The notes under the pieces: generated by a model
Told to the model about the DNA's origin: nothing
Database searches by the model: none
Seen by the model: only the letters and a program-made list of their open reading frames with translations
Part shown: positions 34,659 through 43,351 of the stretch, in pieces
How positions within the stretch are numbered: the first letter of the stretch is position 1
Layout of the letters: every line of letters begins with the position of its first letter
Made by a program: the position numbers and the translations under genes
Source: Kitasatospora phosalacinea
Lineage (GTDB): Bacteria > Actinomycetota > Actinomycetes > Streptomycetales > Streptomycetaceae
Direction: 5' to 3'
NCBI RefSeq assembly: GCF_000717185.1
Contig: NZ_JNYE01000066.1
Coordinates: 1 to 50,478 of the forward strand
Length of the DNA: 50,478 bases

Positions 34659-36817
34659 CGCAGGATCGCGAGCTGCCCGGTGGCGCGGGTCATCGCCACG
34701 TACCGGTCGACGGCGCCCTCGATGCCCTCGCCGAACGCGTCCGGGTCGACGATCACCACCAGGTCGAACTCCAGGCCCTTGACCAGTTCGGGGCTGAGCG
34801 AGCGGACCCGGCCCCGGCCGAGGTAGGTCGGGTCGCCGATCACGCAGGCGGTGCCCTCGGGGTGGTCGGCCAGCCAGGCGTCCAGCAGCGCGTCGCGTTC
34901 GGCGCGGGCGCCGTGGTGGACGGGCAGGCCGCTGCGGCGGATCGAGGTGGGGACGTTGGCGTCGGGCAGGGCGGCCCGGATGACCGGCTCGGCCTCGGCC
35001 ATCACCTCTTCGGGGGTGCGGTAGTTGACGGTCAGCGAGGTGAGGGTGACCCGGTCCAGCCCGGCGCGTTCCAGGCGTTCGGTCCACGACTCGGTGAAGC
35101 CGTGCCGGGCCTGGGCGCGGTCGCCGACGATGGTGAAGGAGCGGGAGGGGCAGCGGGCGATCAGCATCTGCCACTCGGCGTCGGTGAGTTCCTGCGCCTC
35201 GTCGACCACGATGTGGGCGAACGGCCCGGCCAGCAGGTCGGGGTGGACGGGTTCGCTCTCGGTGTGGTCGATCAGCGCGTCGCGCAGGTCGGCGCCGCGC
35301 AGCATGGCGACCGCGCCCTCGCCGTCGTCGTCGGAGTCCAGCAGGTGGTCGACGACGCCGTCCATCAGTTCGCGTTCGGCGGCCAGCCGGGCCCGGTGGG
35401 CGCGCTGGCGGCGGTCGGCGTCGGTGTCGCCGAGGCGGCGGCGGGCGGCGTCCAGCAGCGGCAGGTCGGAGAGCGTCCAGGCCGCGGGGTCGGTGCGCTG
35501 GAGGGTGCGGACCTCCTCGCGGTCGAGCCAGGGCGCGCACAGCCGCAGGTAGGCGGGGACGGTCCACAGGTCGCCGACCAGGTCGGTGGGCTCCAGGATC
35601 GGCCAGGCGCGGCGCAGCGCGCCGAGCAGTTCGGGGTCGCGGCGCAGTTCGCGGCGCAGCACCTCGGGCGAGATGCCGTCCTCCTCGTCGTCGAAGGAGT
35701 CGGCGTTCTTGTCGAGCAGGATGGTGATCAGCTCGTCGAGGATCTGCTGGCGGGCCTCGTTGTGCGGGGTGCCGGGGCCGGGGGCGGCGAACGCCTCGGA
35801 CCAGTCCTCGGGGTCGATCCACAGCTCGTACCACTCGGTGGAGAGCTTGCGGCCCTCGGCGGGCGGCTCCTCGTAGACGGCGACGGCCTTCTCGATGGCG
35901 CGCACCATCCCGGCGGCGGCCTTCAGCCGGGCGACCTCGGGGTCGGGTTCGGGGGCGACGGCGGCGCCCTCGGGCAGCAGGTCGCGCAGGGTGCAGGTCT
36001 GCACGCCCTCCTCGCCGAGGCTGGGCAGCACGTCGGAGACGTACGCCAGGTACGGCTGGTGCGGGCCGACGAACAGGACGCGGCCCTTGCGGTGGCCCAG
36101 GCGCGGGTCGGAGTACAGCAGGTGGGCGGTGCGGTGCAGGGCGACGACGGTCTTGCCGGTGCCGGGGCCGCCGTCGACGACCAGGGCGCCGCGCGAGCCG
36201 GCCCGGATGATGGCGTCCTGGTCGGCCTGGATGGTGGCCAGCACGTCGCGCATCCGCTCGGAGCGGGAGCTGCCGAGGCTGGCGATGAACGCGGACTGGT
36301 CGTCCAGGGCGGCGTGGCCCTCGAGGCCGTCGGCGGTGAACACCTCGTCCCAGTAGTCGCCGACCCTGCCGCGCTGCCAGCGGTAGCGGCGGCGGCTGGT
36401 CAGGCCCATCGGGTTGGCGTGGGTGGCGGCGAAGAAGGGTTCGGCGGCGGGCGAGCGCCAGTCGACCAGCAGGCGGCGGCCGTCGGCGTCGGCGAGGCCG
36501 AGGCGGCCGATGTAGATCGGCTGGGGGTCGTCGGCGAGGACGATCCGGCCCAGGCACAGGTCGTGGCCGAAGCGGTTCAGGGTGCGCAGCCGGGCGGAGA
36601 GCTGGTGCACCTCGTTGTCGCGGTCCATCGCCGCCCGCCCGGCCCCTCCGGGGCCGCGGCGGGCCTCCTCCAGGCGCGCGGTCAGCTCCGCGGTGTCCCG
36701 TCGCAGGGTGTCGGCGACCTCGGCGAAGTGCCGGTCGTCGGCGGCGATCAGGGCCGGGTCCGCCTTGGCGGCGAGCCGCTCGGGCAGGTCGAAGGCGCTG
36801 GTCGTCGGCTGGTTCAT
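34655..36817 (-). CDS. helR: HelR-type RNA polymerase-recycling helicase-like ATPase
   Basis: A 720-residue UvrD/Rep superfamily I motor of the HelD/HelR group, which removes stalled or rifamycin-bound RNA polymerase from DNA and gives rifamycin tolerance. Visible: an N-terminal coiled coil (about 10-75), Walker A GGPGTGKTV (about 212-220), an acidic insertion (DSFDDEEDGIS, about 365-375) where the family's channel loop lies, Walker B IVVDEAQELTD (about 535), and late motifs LVKGLEFDLVVIVD and YVAMTRA. The ATG at 36817 has GGAG at about 9 nt. A RAE-like palindrome 123 bases upstream supports the assignment and suggests rifamycin induction. It converges with the SHOCT gene. Confidence 0.88.
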   Translation of the reverse strand: MNQPTTSAFDLPERLAAKADPALIAADDRHFAEVADTLRRDTAELTARLEEARRGPGGAGRAAMDRDNEVHQLSARLRTLNRFGHDLCLGRIVLADDPQPIYIGRLGLADADGRRLLVDWRSPAAEPFFAATHANPMGLTSRRRYRWQRGRVGDYWDEVFTADGLEGHAALDDQSAFIASLGSSRSERMRDVLATIQADQDAIIRAGSRGALVVDGGPGTGKTVVALHRTAHLLYSDPRLGHRKGRVLFVGPHQPYLAYVSDVLPSLGEEGVQTCTLRDLLPEGAAVAPEPDPEVARLKAAAGMVRAIEKAVAVYEEPPAEGRKLSTEWYELWIDPEDWSEAFAAPGPGTPHNEARQQILDELITILLDKNADSFDDEEDGISPEVLRRELRRDPELLGALRRAWPILEPTDLVGDLWTVPAYLRLCAPWLDREEVRTLQRTDPAAWTLSDLPLLDAARRRLGDTDADRRQRAHRARLAAERELMDGVVDHLLDSDDDGEGAVAMLRGADLRDALIDHTESEPVHPDLLAGPFAHIVVDEAQELTDAEWQMLIARCPSRSFTIVGDRAQARHGFTESWTERLERAGLDRVTLTSLTVNYRTPEEVMAEAEPVIRAALPDANVPTSIRRSGLPVHHGARAERDALLDAWLADHPEGTACVIGDPTYLGRGRVRSLSPELVKGLEFDLVVIVDPDAFGEGIEGAVDRYVAMTRATGQLAILR

Positions 36818-36939
36818 GGGTGGTGACTCCGATCCGCTGCCGGGTGGGCCGCGCTCCGTCCGCGTGCTGCTCGCGGTCTGCCCCGTCTGTGCTGTTCGCG
36901 CGGGTTCCCCGGTTCAGACCAGCGATTGTGCGGCATCGA

Positions 36940-36962
36940 GGGGGCCTTGCGGCAAGGCCCCC
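36940..36962. promoter_or_regulatory. RAE-type palindrome upstream of helR
   Basis: A perfect 10-bp-arm palindrome centred on CGG, with core CCTTGCGGCAAGG, lies 123 bases upstream of helR. It matches the rifamycin-associated element as I remember it (core CTTGCGGCAAG), which is found before helR, rox and other rifamycin-resistance genes in actinomycetes. A leftward -10-like TATACC is adjacent. This ties the downstream helicase gene to rifamycin-type induction. Confidence 0.8.
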
Positions 36963-36984
36963 TCTGCGGTATAAGTTTGATAAC

Positions 36985-37009
36985 GGCAGGAGAGCGCGCG
37001 CTCCCTGCC
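36985..37009 (-). terminator. Hairpin after the urea-transporter remnant
   Basis: GGCAGG and CCTGCC flank the palindrome GAGCGCGCGCTC (36992-37003), giving an 11-bp stem with one bulged A. It lies 22 bases past the leftward urea-transporter stop and before the helR promoter region, so it likely ends that transcript. Confidence 0.55.
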
Positions 37010-37031
37010 TTTCGCATTCCCGGGGCCCGCC

Positions 37032-37504
37032 TCAGGCGGCGGCGGCCCGCAACCAGGGCAGGTGCGGGACAGCGGCCAGCAGCGCCCAGGTGGTGAGGAC
37101 GAACGGCCAGGTGAGGGTACGGCCGCCGAGGGGGGCGAGCAGCGCGGTGAGCGCGGCGGTCAGGACGGTGCACAACACGCAGCCGACGACGGTGCGGACG
37201 TACGCGGCGAGGTGGCCGCCGAGCGAGCCGATCAGGGCGATGCCGGTGAGGCAGCCCGAGTAGCCCTGCAGGCCGAGCGCGACGGAGCCGCGGTCGACGC
37301 CGAACGCGTACGCCGCGGTGGTGGAGACCAGCGTGCCGAGGGTGGCGGACAGGCCGACTTCCCGGCCCGCCGCCCACAGCCTGGCGAGGACGAACGCCCC
37401 GGTGAGCAGCTGCGGTTGCAGGCCGACCTGGCCGACGCCGCGCAGCGCGGCCGCGAGAGATAGGCCAGGGGTTCGCGGTCGCCCGGTGCGGTGGTGTGCG
37501 CCAA
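37032..37504 (-). pseudogene. Urea transporter, half-length and frameshifted
   Basis: Read leftward from 37504, a TTG behind GGAGGGACC starts with APGDREPLAYLS, then near 37461 a one-base shift is needed to continue as AAALRGVGQVGLQ and on to a hydrophobic UT-family sequence (LTGAFVLARLW, GLQGYSGCLTGIALI, LTWPFVLTTWALLAA) ending at 37032. The join CTCTCGCGG would read in frame with one more C. Even repaired, the product is about 157 residues and holds only one of the two repeats of a normal urea transporter (about 300 or more). I call it a pseudogene; a sequencing error could explain the shift but not the missing half. Confidence 0.65.
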
Positions 37505-37702
37505 GGTCCCTCCAGGGGTGTCACAGGATCAGCGGGTTCGGATGGAGGCCGTGGTGAAGGCCGCGGTGAAGGCCGTGGTGGGAGCGGGGGCGGACGGGGG
37601 CGGGTGCTGCCGGGTCCGGCGTCCCGGTGCGCTCCACCACCTGAAATGCTTGACGGGCCGTCGGGGGGCCGTACGGCACGAATGAGGGAAGTGGAACGGA
37701 TC

Positions 37703-38728
37703 ATGACCGCGACGAAGCAGGACGTCCTGGAGCGGAAGAGGAGATCGGAGGAGCGCTTCGAGACCTGGCGGGACCTGATCGCGCTGACCCGGAGCTGCGA
37801 CGCCAGCACCCCGTACACCGACCGGTTCTCGGCCGAACTGCGGCGGCTGGAACTCGGCCCGGTGACCTTCCTCGGGACGTCCTTCCCGGCCGCCCAGTTC
37901 AAGCGCACCGACGCCCAGGTGCGCCGCTCCGACCCGGCGGTCTTCCACCTCACCCTGATGCTGCACGGCCGGCTGAACCTGGTCCGGCCGCACGAGGCCG
38001 ACTTCACCGCCGTGCCCGGCGACATCACCCTGCTCGACAGCTCCCGCCCGTACCACCTGCGGGCCCTCGGGGCGCCGCTCGAAGGGGCGGAGTCGCCCCA
38101 AATCAACGCCCTCGGCATCGACTTCCCGACCTCGCTGCTGCCGGTGCCGCCGCACCAGTTGCGCCCCCTGCTCGGACGCGGCTACCGGCCGCAGGAGGGG
38201 ACGGCCGCGCTGATACCCGACTTCCTGCTGAGCCTGAACCGGCAGGCCGTGTCCCTGGGCCCGGCCGCGGTGAGCCGGCTCGGCCCGGTCGTCGTCGACC
38301 TGGTGTCCGCCTGGCTGACCGAGGAGGTGGAGATGACCGCCCTGCTGTCGCCGGAGACCCGGCGGCGCGCCCTGGTCGAGAACGTCCGGGCCTTCGTGCG
38401 GCGCAACCTGCACGACACCGAGCTGACGCCCGGGGTGATCGCCGCGGCGCACCACATCTCGGTCAGCTACCTGCACCGGGTGTTCACCGAGGAGAGCGGC
38501 GGCGAGACCGTCGCCGCCTGGACCCGCCGCCGGCGCCTGGAGCAGGCCCACCGCGACCTCGCCGACCCGGCGCAGCGCGGCACCCCCATCCACGTCCTGG
38601 CCGCCCGCTGCGGCATCCCGCGCCCCGACGACTTCAGCCGGGCCTTCCGCGCCGCGTACGGGCTCTCCCCGCGCGACCACCGCAGGCAGGCGCTGGGCGA
38701 GGCGCCGCAGCCCTCCGCGGAGGGCTGA
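37703..38728 (+). CDS. AraC-family transcriptional regulator
   Basis: A 341-residue regulator with an AraC-binding-like cupin domain (about 40-215, with FHLTLMLHGRLNLVRP and AVPGDITLLDSSRPYHL) and a C-terminal AraC helix-turn-helix pair (about 235-335; VSYLHRVFTEESGGETVAAWTRRRRLEQA and CGIPRPDDFSRAFRAAYGLSPRDHR). It belongs to the NimR/ligand-binding-2 type. The ATG at 37703 has GGAACGGA upstream; one seven codons earlier does not. Its target is unknown. The gene stands alone and ends in a strong shared terminator. Confidence 0.87.
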   Translation: MTATKQDVLERKRRSEERFETWRDLIALTRSCDASTPYTDRFSAELRRLELGPVTFLGTSFPAAQFKRTDAQVRRSDPAVFHLTLMLHGRLNLVRPHEADFTAVPGDITLLDSSRPYHLRALGAPLEGAESPQINALGIDFPTSLLPVPPHQLRPLLGRGYRPQEGTAALIPDFLLSLNRQAVSLGPAAVSRLGPVVVDLVSAWLTEEVEMTALLSPETRRRALVENVRAFVRRNLHDTELTPGVIAAAHHISVSYLHRVFTEESGGETVAAWTRRRRLEQAHRDLADPAQRGTPIHVLAARCGIPRPDDFSRAFRAAYGLSPRDHRRQALGEAPQPSAEG

Positions 38729-38908
38729 GCGGGCCCGGGGTGGACGCAGCGCCAAGACGCTGTGCACGCACCGCCAAGGCGCGGCCCCCGCGGTTGGCTA
38801 ACGTGATCCACGCGAAGGAGGCCCTGGCCGCTCGGGGCGCCTCGCGGTCGACGTGACAGCCGCCCAGGGGGATCCGCCGGTGGCAGAGGGGACACGTCGA
38901 ACGGTGCG

Positions 38909-38948
38909 GGCCCGTCCGCCGGATCGCCCCCGATCCGGCGGACGGGCC
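38909..38948. terminator. Bidirectional terminator between AraC and TPR genes
   Basis: An 18-bp perfect stem (38909-38926 with 38931-38948) containing CCCGTCCGCCGGATCG closes around a CCCC loop. It lies between the rightward AraC gene and the leftward TPR gene, so it can serve both. Confidence 0.85.
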
Positions 38949-38974
38949 GCTTCTCGCTGCCCGGGCGCGCGCGT

Positions 38975-40123
38975 TCAGCCCGCCGGGGCCGCCGACGCGG
39001 CCCGGGCGGCGGTCGCACCGTGGTGGTCGGCCCCGAAGTGCGCCTCCCAGTCGGCGACCGCGGCGGCGAGCGTCCGCTCGCCGCGGCCCTGCCGGGCTTC
39101 GGCGGTGCCGAGGGCGGTGCGCAGTTCCAGGGCCCGGTGGGTGGGGCGGTCGCCGGGCGGGCACAGGGCGAGGCCCGCGCGGGCGGCCCGTTCGGCGGCG
39201 GCGGGGTCGCCCTCGGCGAGGTGCTGCCGGGCGGTGGCCAGGTCGAGCGCGGAGCGGTCCGCGTCGGGCAGCGCGGGCAGGCGCTCGGCGACGGCCCGGG
39301 CGGCGTCCAGTTCGGTGCGGGACTCCTCGGTGCGGCCCTGGCCGAGCAGCGCGCGGGAGAGGTTGACGCGCAGGATCGCTTCGAACGAGCCGCCCGCCGG
39401 GCCGGCTGCCAGCCCCCTGCGCAGCAGGTCCTCGGCGTCGGCGTGCCGTCCCCGCAGGGAGAGGCTGACCGCCAGGCTGTTGTCGGCCGAGGTCCGGGTC
39501 AGGGTGGCGGCGGGCTCGGGCGCCCGGACGGACTCCGCCTTGAGCCGGGCCGCCCCGCGCTCGACCGCCTCGTGCTCGCCGAGGTAGGCGAGTTGGGCCA
39601 GCCGGTTGCTCTCGACCACCAGCGCGAACTCCCAGCCCTCGCGGCGGGCGGCGGTCCCGAGGGCGGCGTACTGCTCGGCGGCCTCCCGGTGCCGCCCCAG
39701 GTCGGCCAGCACGGTGGCGTTCGCCTTGCGGGCGATCAGTGACGGGGCGAGCGAGGCGTCGAGCGCCAGGGCCCGCGCGATCTCCTCGACCGCCTCCTGG
39801 TAGCGCCCCTCGTCGCGCAGCAGCTTGGCGAGCCCGCTGCGCAGCAGCACCTCACCGTCGGCTTGCAGGGCGGGGGTGTCCAGGGCGGCGCGCAGTTCGC
39901 GCTCGGCCTGCTCGGTCCGGCCCTGCGCGTGCAGGGCGCGGCCGACCGCCACCAGGGCGTCCGCGGTGGGAACGGCGCCGGGGCCGGACGCCCGGGCGTA
40001 CGACTCGGCTGCCTGCCGGGCGAGTTGCTCGGCCTCGGCGTGCCGCTCGTCCTGTTCGGCCCGTAGCGCCTGTTGGAGGAGTTCGGCGGCCCGGTCGGTC
40101 CTGCGGCGCGTGAAGAGGCCCAT
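38975..40123 (-). CDS. Tetratricopeptide-repeat protein
   Basis: A 382-residue cytoplasmic protein made almost wholly of helix pairs of the TPR type, for example AEQLARQAAESYARASGPG, ALVAVGRALHAQGRTEQAERELRAAL and LAKLLRDEGRYQEAVEEIARAL, with about eight repeats. It has no enzymatic domain, signal peptide or membrane helix. Such proteins act as protein-interaction scaffolds. The start is the ATG of MGLFTRRRTDRAAELL. Partners cannot be inferred from neighbours. Confidence 0.83.
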   Translation of the reverse strand: MGLFTRRRTDRAAELLQQALRAEQDERHAEAEQLARQAAESYARASGPGAVPTADALVAVGRALHAQGRTEQAERELRAALDTPALQADGEVLLRSGLAKLLRDEGRYQEAVEEIARALALDASLAPSLIARKANATVLADLGRHREAAEQYAALGTAARREGWEFALVVESNRLAQLAYLGEHEAVERGAARLKAESVRAPEPAATLTRTSADNSLAVSLSLRGRHADAEDLLRRGLAAGPAGGSFEAILRVNLSRALLGQGRTEESRTELDAARAVAERLPALPDADRSALDLATARQHLAEGDPAAAERAARAGLALCPPGDRPTHRALELRTALGTAEARQGRGERTLAAAVADWEAHFGADHHGATAARAASAAPAG

Positions 40124-40177
40124 CGGTGGTGTGCGGTCCTTCCGGTCGTGGTGGGCCGCGATCGTAGCGGAGCGGTT

Positions 40178-40804
40178 TCAGCGGGTGGTGCGGCGGCCCA
40201 GGTAGGTGAGCGGGCCGGGGTCGGGGACGGGGACGACGTGGAAGCCGAGGCGGTCGTAGAAGGCGCGGGCGGCGGTGTTGGCGGTGACCATGCCGAGGTG
40301 GACCTGCCCGACGCCCTTGGCGGCCAGGGCGTCGAGCAGGGTGTGCATCAACTCCCGTCCGTGGCCCGCCCGCTGGTGGCTGGGGAGCAGGTCGATGTGC
40401 AGGTGGGCGGGGTAGTCGGCGAGTTCGGGCAGCACCATCCGCTCGGGGGTGTGCAGCAGGTGGACCATCACCTCGCTGGGGGTGGCCGGTTCGCCGGTCA
40501 GCGGCGGGTAGCGGTCGGTGACGGTCGGCAGCCACTCGTCCCGGAAGCGCCGCACGAACGCCGGGGTGTCGGCGGTCGCCAGCACGTAGCCGACGGCCTG
40601 GCCGCCGTCGTCCAGCACGAACGCCAGGTCCGGTTCCAGTGCGGCGTACGGGGCGGCGAAGATGTTCGGCAGCAGTTCGTGGTCGGGGTAGGTCTGCCGG
40701 GAGTCGCCGCCGTTCTCGGCCGTGCGGACGCAGATGTCGAACAGCGCGGCCCGGTCGGTGGGCCGGTAGGGGCGGACGACGGGCCGTCGGGGGTGATCGC
40801 TCAT
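40178..40804 (-). CDS. GNAT family N-acetyltransferase (NCOAT-like)
   Basis: A 208-residue acetyltransferase. The N-terminal RPYRPTDRAALFDICVRTAENGGDSRQTYPDHELLPNI region and the C-terminal HIDLLPSHQRAGHGRELMHTLLDAL (acetyl-CoA loop RAGHG) with TANTAARAFYDRLGFHVV resemble the bacterial proteins similar to the acetyltransferase-like domain of O-GlcNAcase. The ATG at 40804 follows GGAAGG; an ATG 16 codons upstream does not. Substrate unknown. Confidence 0.85.
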   Translation of the reverse strand: MSDHPRRPVVRPYRPTDRAALFDICVRTAENGGDSRQTYPDHELLPNIFAAPYAALEPDLAFVLDDGGQAVGYVLATADTPAFVRRFRDEWLPTVTDRYPPLTGEPATPSEVMVHLLHTPERMVLPELADYPAHLHIDLLPSHQRAGHGRELMHTLLDALAAKGVGQVHLGMVTANTAARAFYDRLGFHVVPVPDPGPLTYLGRRTTR

Positions 40805-40865
40805 CCCCGCATCCTTCCTTCGAACGACCCGTTCGACAAGCGGATTGATCACCCGTCAGAGCACG

Positions 40866-41657
40866 TCAGACCGCCATCGCCAGCATCAGCGGCGCCGCCC
40901 GCACCGACAGCAGTTCGGCGGCCTCGCGCAGCCGGTGCGCCTGGTCGAGGGGCAGCGAGGTGGCCAGGCAGCCGAGGGTGCTCCCGGCGACGACCGGGAC
41001 GGCCGCGCACACCGTGTCCATCGAGTACTCCTGCAGGTCCAGGACGGGGACGGTGGCGGGCTGCCGGTCGAGCCGGTGCAGCAGGCGGTCGGTCTCGGTG
41101 ATGGTGCGCACGGTGAGCCGGGCGGCCGGGTGGCGGGAGAGGTGGTCGAGGCGGGCGTCGTGGTCGAGTTGGGCGAGCAGGCACTTGCCGATCGCGGAGG
41201 CGTGCGCGGTGGCCCGGAAGTCGGCCCACTCGTGCACGGCGGGGGCGTCCTCGTCCGCGCAGACCGCCTCCACCGAGAGCTCGCCGTCGTGGTAGCGGCT
41301 GAAGTAGACGGCCGCGCCGAGCTCGTCGCGCAGCTCCTCCAGCCGGTGCTGCAACCGGGCCCGGACCATCGGCTCCCGATGCTGCGTCCCCAGCAGGGTG
41401 AACGCGCCGCCGAGCGCCCAGCCGCCCTCCACCCGGACGAGGTAGCCCTCGGTCTCCAACTCCTCGGCCAACAGCTGCACCTGGGTCTCCGGCAGGGTCA
41501 GCTCCCGGGCCAGTTCGGCCCGGGTGGCCCCCTCCGGCCTGCGGTCCACCGCCTCCAGCAGCCGCAGCGCCCGCCGCAGCACCCCGAACGGCCCGGAGCC
41601 GCCGCCCGACCCCAGCAACCCGTCGCTCCGGCCCCTGCCCCTGCTCACCGCGGACAT
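40866..41657 (-). CDS. IclR-family regulator, candidate AllR of the allantoin/glyoxylate regulon
   Basis: A 263-residue IclR-type regulator: winged helix (about 22-85, RRALRLLEAVDRRPEGATRAELARELTLPETQVQLLAEELE) and ligand-binding domain (about 95-255, with AIGKCLLAQL and YSMDTVCAAVPVV). GGGAGGGGG precedes the ATG at 41657. In streptomycetes an IclR protein, AllR, represses allantoin and glyoxylate genes and releases DNA on glyoxylate or allantoin metabolites. Position beside those genes makes this the likely AllR, and IclR-like boxes occur at 49438-49473. That link is inferred. Confidence 0.85.
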   Translation of the reverse strand: MSAVSRGRGRSDGLLGSGGGSGPFGVLRRALRLLEAVDRRPEGATRAELARELTLPETQVQLLAEELETEGYLVRVEGGWALGGAFTLLGTQHREPMVRARLQHRLEELRDELGAAVYFSRYHDGELSVEAVCADEDAPAVHEWADFRATAHASAIGKCLLAQLDHDARLDHLSRHPAARLTVRTITETDRLLHRLDRQPATVPVLDLQEYSMDTVCAAVPVVAGSTLGCLATSLPLDQAHRLREAAELLSVRAAPLMLAMAV

Positions 41658-41842
41658 GGTCTGGCCCCCTCCCGCGCCGGTCCTGCCTTCCGTCCAGGGT
41701 AGGCGCTGCACGGCTGCCGCACCGTCCCCTCACCGGATATTCGCCCCGGCGGGCCGGGGCGCCCTTGACAGGCATATGCCCCGGCGGGGCGGGGCTCGGG
41801 GCGCGGACGACCGTCGGGGTGGTCGGCGCGCCTGACGGCCGG

Positions 41843-43303
41843 TCAGTCCTCGTGCGACTCCCGGAGTGCGGTGACGGCCGCGGCCAGGCGGGCGCCGTAC
41901 TCCGGGTCGGCGGCGTGGAAGTGCGCGAGGTTCTTCTCCACCACGTCGTCCCGGCCGACCCGGGCGAGCGAACCGGCCAGGTTGGCGATCAGGCGGGACT
42001 TCTCGGCGTCCGTCATCAGCCGGTAGAGCTCGCCGGCCTGGAAGAAGTCGTCGTCCTTGCTGTGCGCGGGCACGGGGTAGGTGCCGGTGTGGCCGGAGAG
42101 CGGCTGCGGGGCGTGCAGCGGCTCGTCGGTCTGGGCCGGGCCGCCGTACGAGTTGGGCTCGTAGTTCTTCTCGCGGCCGTTCGGGTTCAGCGCGCCGAGG
42201 CCGTCCTGCCCGTAGTGGGCCGCCTCGGCCGCGCGCGGGGCGTTGACCGGCAGCTGGGTGTGGTTGACGCCGAGCCGGTAGCGCTGGGCGTCGGCGTACG
42301 CGAACAGGCGGCCCTGGAGCATCCTGTCGGGCGAGGGGCCGATGCCGGGCACGAAGTTGTTCGGCGAGAACGCGGCCTGCTCGACCTCGGCGAACACGTT
42401 CTCCGGGTTGCGGTTGAGCACCAGCCGGCCGACCTTGACCAGCGGGTGGTCGGCGTGCGGCCACACCTTGGTCAGGTCGAACGGGTTGAACCGGTAGTCG
42501 GCGGCGTCCTCGACCGGCATCAGCTGCACGTACAGCGTCCAGGACGGGTGCACGCCGCGCTCGATCGCCTGGTGCAGGTCCCGCTGGTGGCTGTCGGCGT
42601 CGCCGCCCGCGGCCTCGGCGGCCTGGGCGGCGTCCAGCGAGCGGACGCCCTGGTTGGTCTTGAAGTGGTACTTCACCCAGTGCGCCCGGCCCTCGGCGTT
42701 GACCCACTGGTAGGTGTGCGAGCCGTAGCCGTTCATGTGCCGGTACGAGGCGGGGATGCCGCGGTCGCCGAACAGCCAGGTGATCTGGTGCGTGGAGGCC
42801 GGGGAGTGCGCCCAGAAGTCCCAGACGTTGTCGGCCTCCTGGGTGCCGGTGTACGGGTCTCGCTTCTGCGAGTGGATGAAGTCCGGGAACTTCAGCGGGT
42901 CCTTGATGAAGAACACCGGGGTGTTGTTGCCGACCAGGTCGTAGTTGCCCTGCTCGGTGTAGAACTTCACCGCGAAGCCGCGCGGGTCGCGCACCGCGTC
43001 GGTGGAGCCCAGCGCGCCCGCGACGGTCGAGAAGCGCAGGAACACCTCGGTGCGCTTGCCGACCTGCGCGAGGAACGCCGCCCTGGTGTACCGCGAGACG
43101 TCGTCGGTCACCTCGAAGTACCCGTACGCGCCCGACCCGCGGGCGTGCACCACCCGCTCCGGGATCCGCTCCCGGTTGAACCGGGCCAGCTTCTCCAGCA
43201 GGTGCTGGTCCTGCAGCAGCAGCGGGCCGTACGCGCCGGCCGACGCGCTGTGCTGGTTGTCGGCGACGGGCGCGCCGGACTCGGTGGTGAGGGTTCTGGG
43301 CAT
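41843..43303 (-). CDS. Heme catalase
   Basis: A 486-residue monofunctional small-subunit catalase that splits hydrogen peroxide. The distal His is H53 in [12 protein letters not shown], and the proximal heme Tyr is in [15 protein letters not shown] (about residue 335). [32 protein letters not shown] and [10 protein letters not shown] are textbook family blocks, and length is normal. It lies in the purine-degradation block; urate oxidation releases peroxide, which may explain the linkage. It is read leftward, 48 bases after the allantoicase stop, and could share that transcript. Confidence 0.95.
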   Translation of the reverse strand: MPRTLTTESGAPVADNQHSASAGAYGPLLLQDQHLLEKLARFNRERIPERVVHARGSGAYGYFEVTDDVSRYTRAAFLAQVGKRTEVFLRFSTVAGALGSTDAVRDPRGFAVKFYTEQGNYDLVGNNTPVFFIKDPLKFPDFIHSQKRDPYTGTQEADNVWDFWAHSPASTHQITWLFGDRGIPASYRHMNGYGSHTYQWVNAEGRAHWVKYHFKTNQGVRSLDAAQAAEAAGGDADSHQRDLHQAIERGVHPSWTLYVQLMPVEDAADYRFNPFDLTKVWPHADHPLVKVGRLVLNRNPENVFAEVEQAAFSPNNFVPGIGPSPDRMLQGRLFAYADAQRYRLGVNHTQLPVNAPRAAEAAHYGQDGLGALNPNGREKNYEPNSYGGPAQTDEPLHAPQPLSGHTGTYPVPAHSKDDDFFQAGELYRLMTDAEKSRLIANLAGSLARVGRDDVVEKNLAHFHAADPEYGARLAAAVTALRESHED

Positions 43304-43351
43304 GGGTGATCCTTCTCGGGCGTGCGGGGACAGGAGGAGGGGGACGCGCTG

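Noticed and set aside
32679..36557. Very long leftward open frame continuing upstream of the esterase
   Set aside because: Beyond 33716 it is antisense to the SHOCT gene and out of frame with helR, gives Arg/Pro-rich sequence, and lacks any domain. Only the esterase part is real.
38853..39587. Rightward frame starting before the AraC/TPR terminator
   Set aside because: It passes through an 18-bp-stem terminator and lies antisense to the TPR gene; the product is Ala/Arg/Ser-rich noise.
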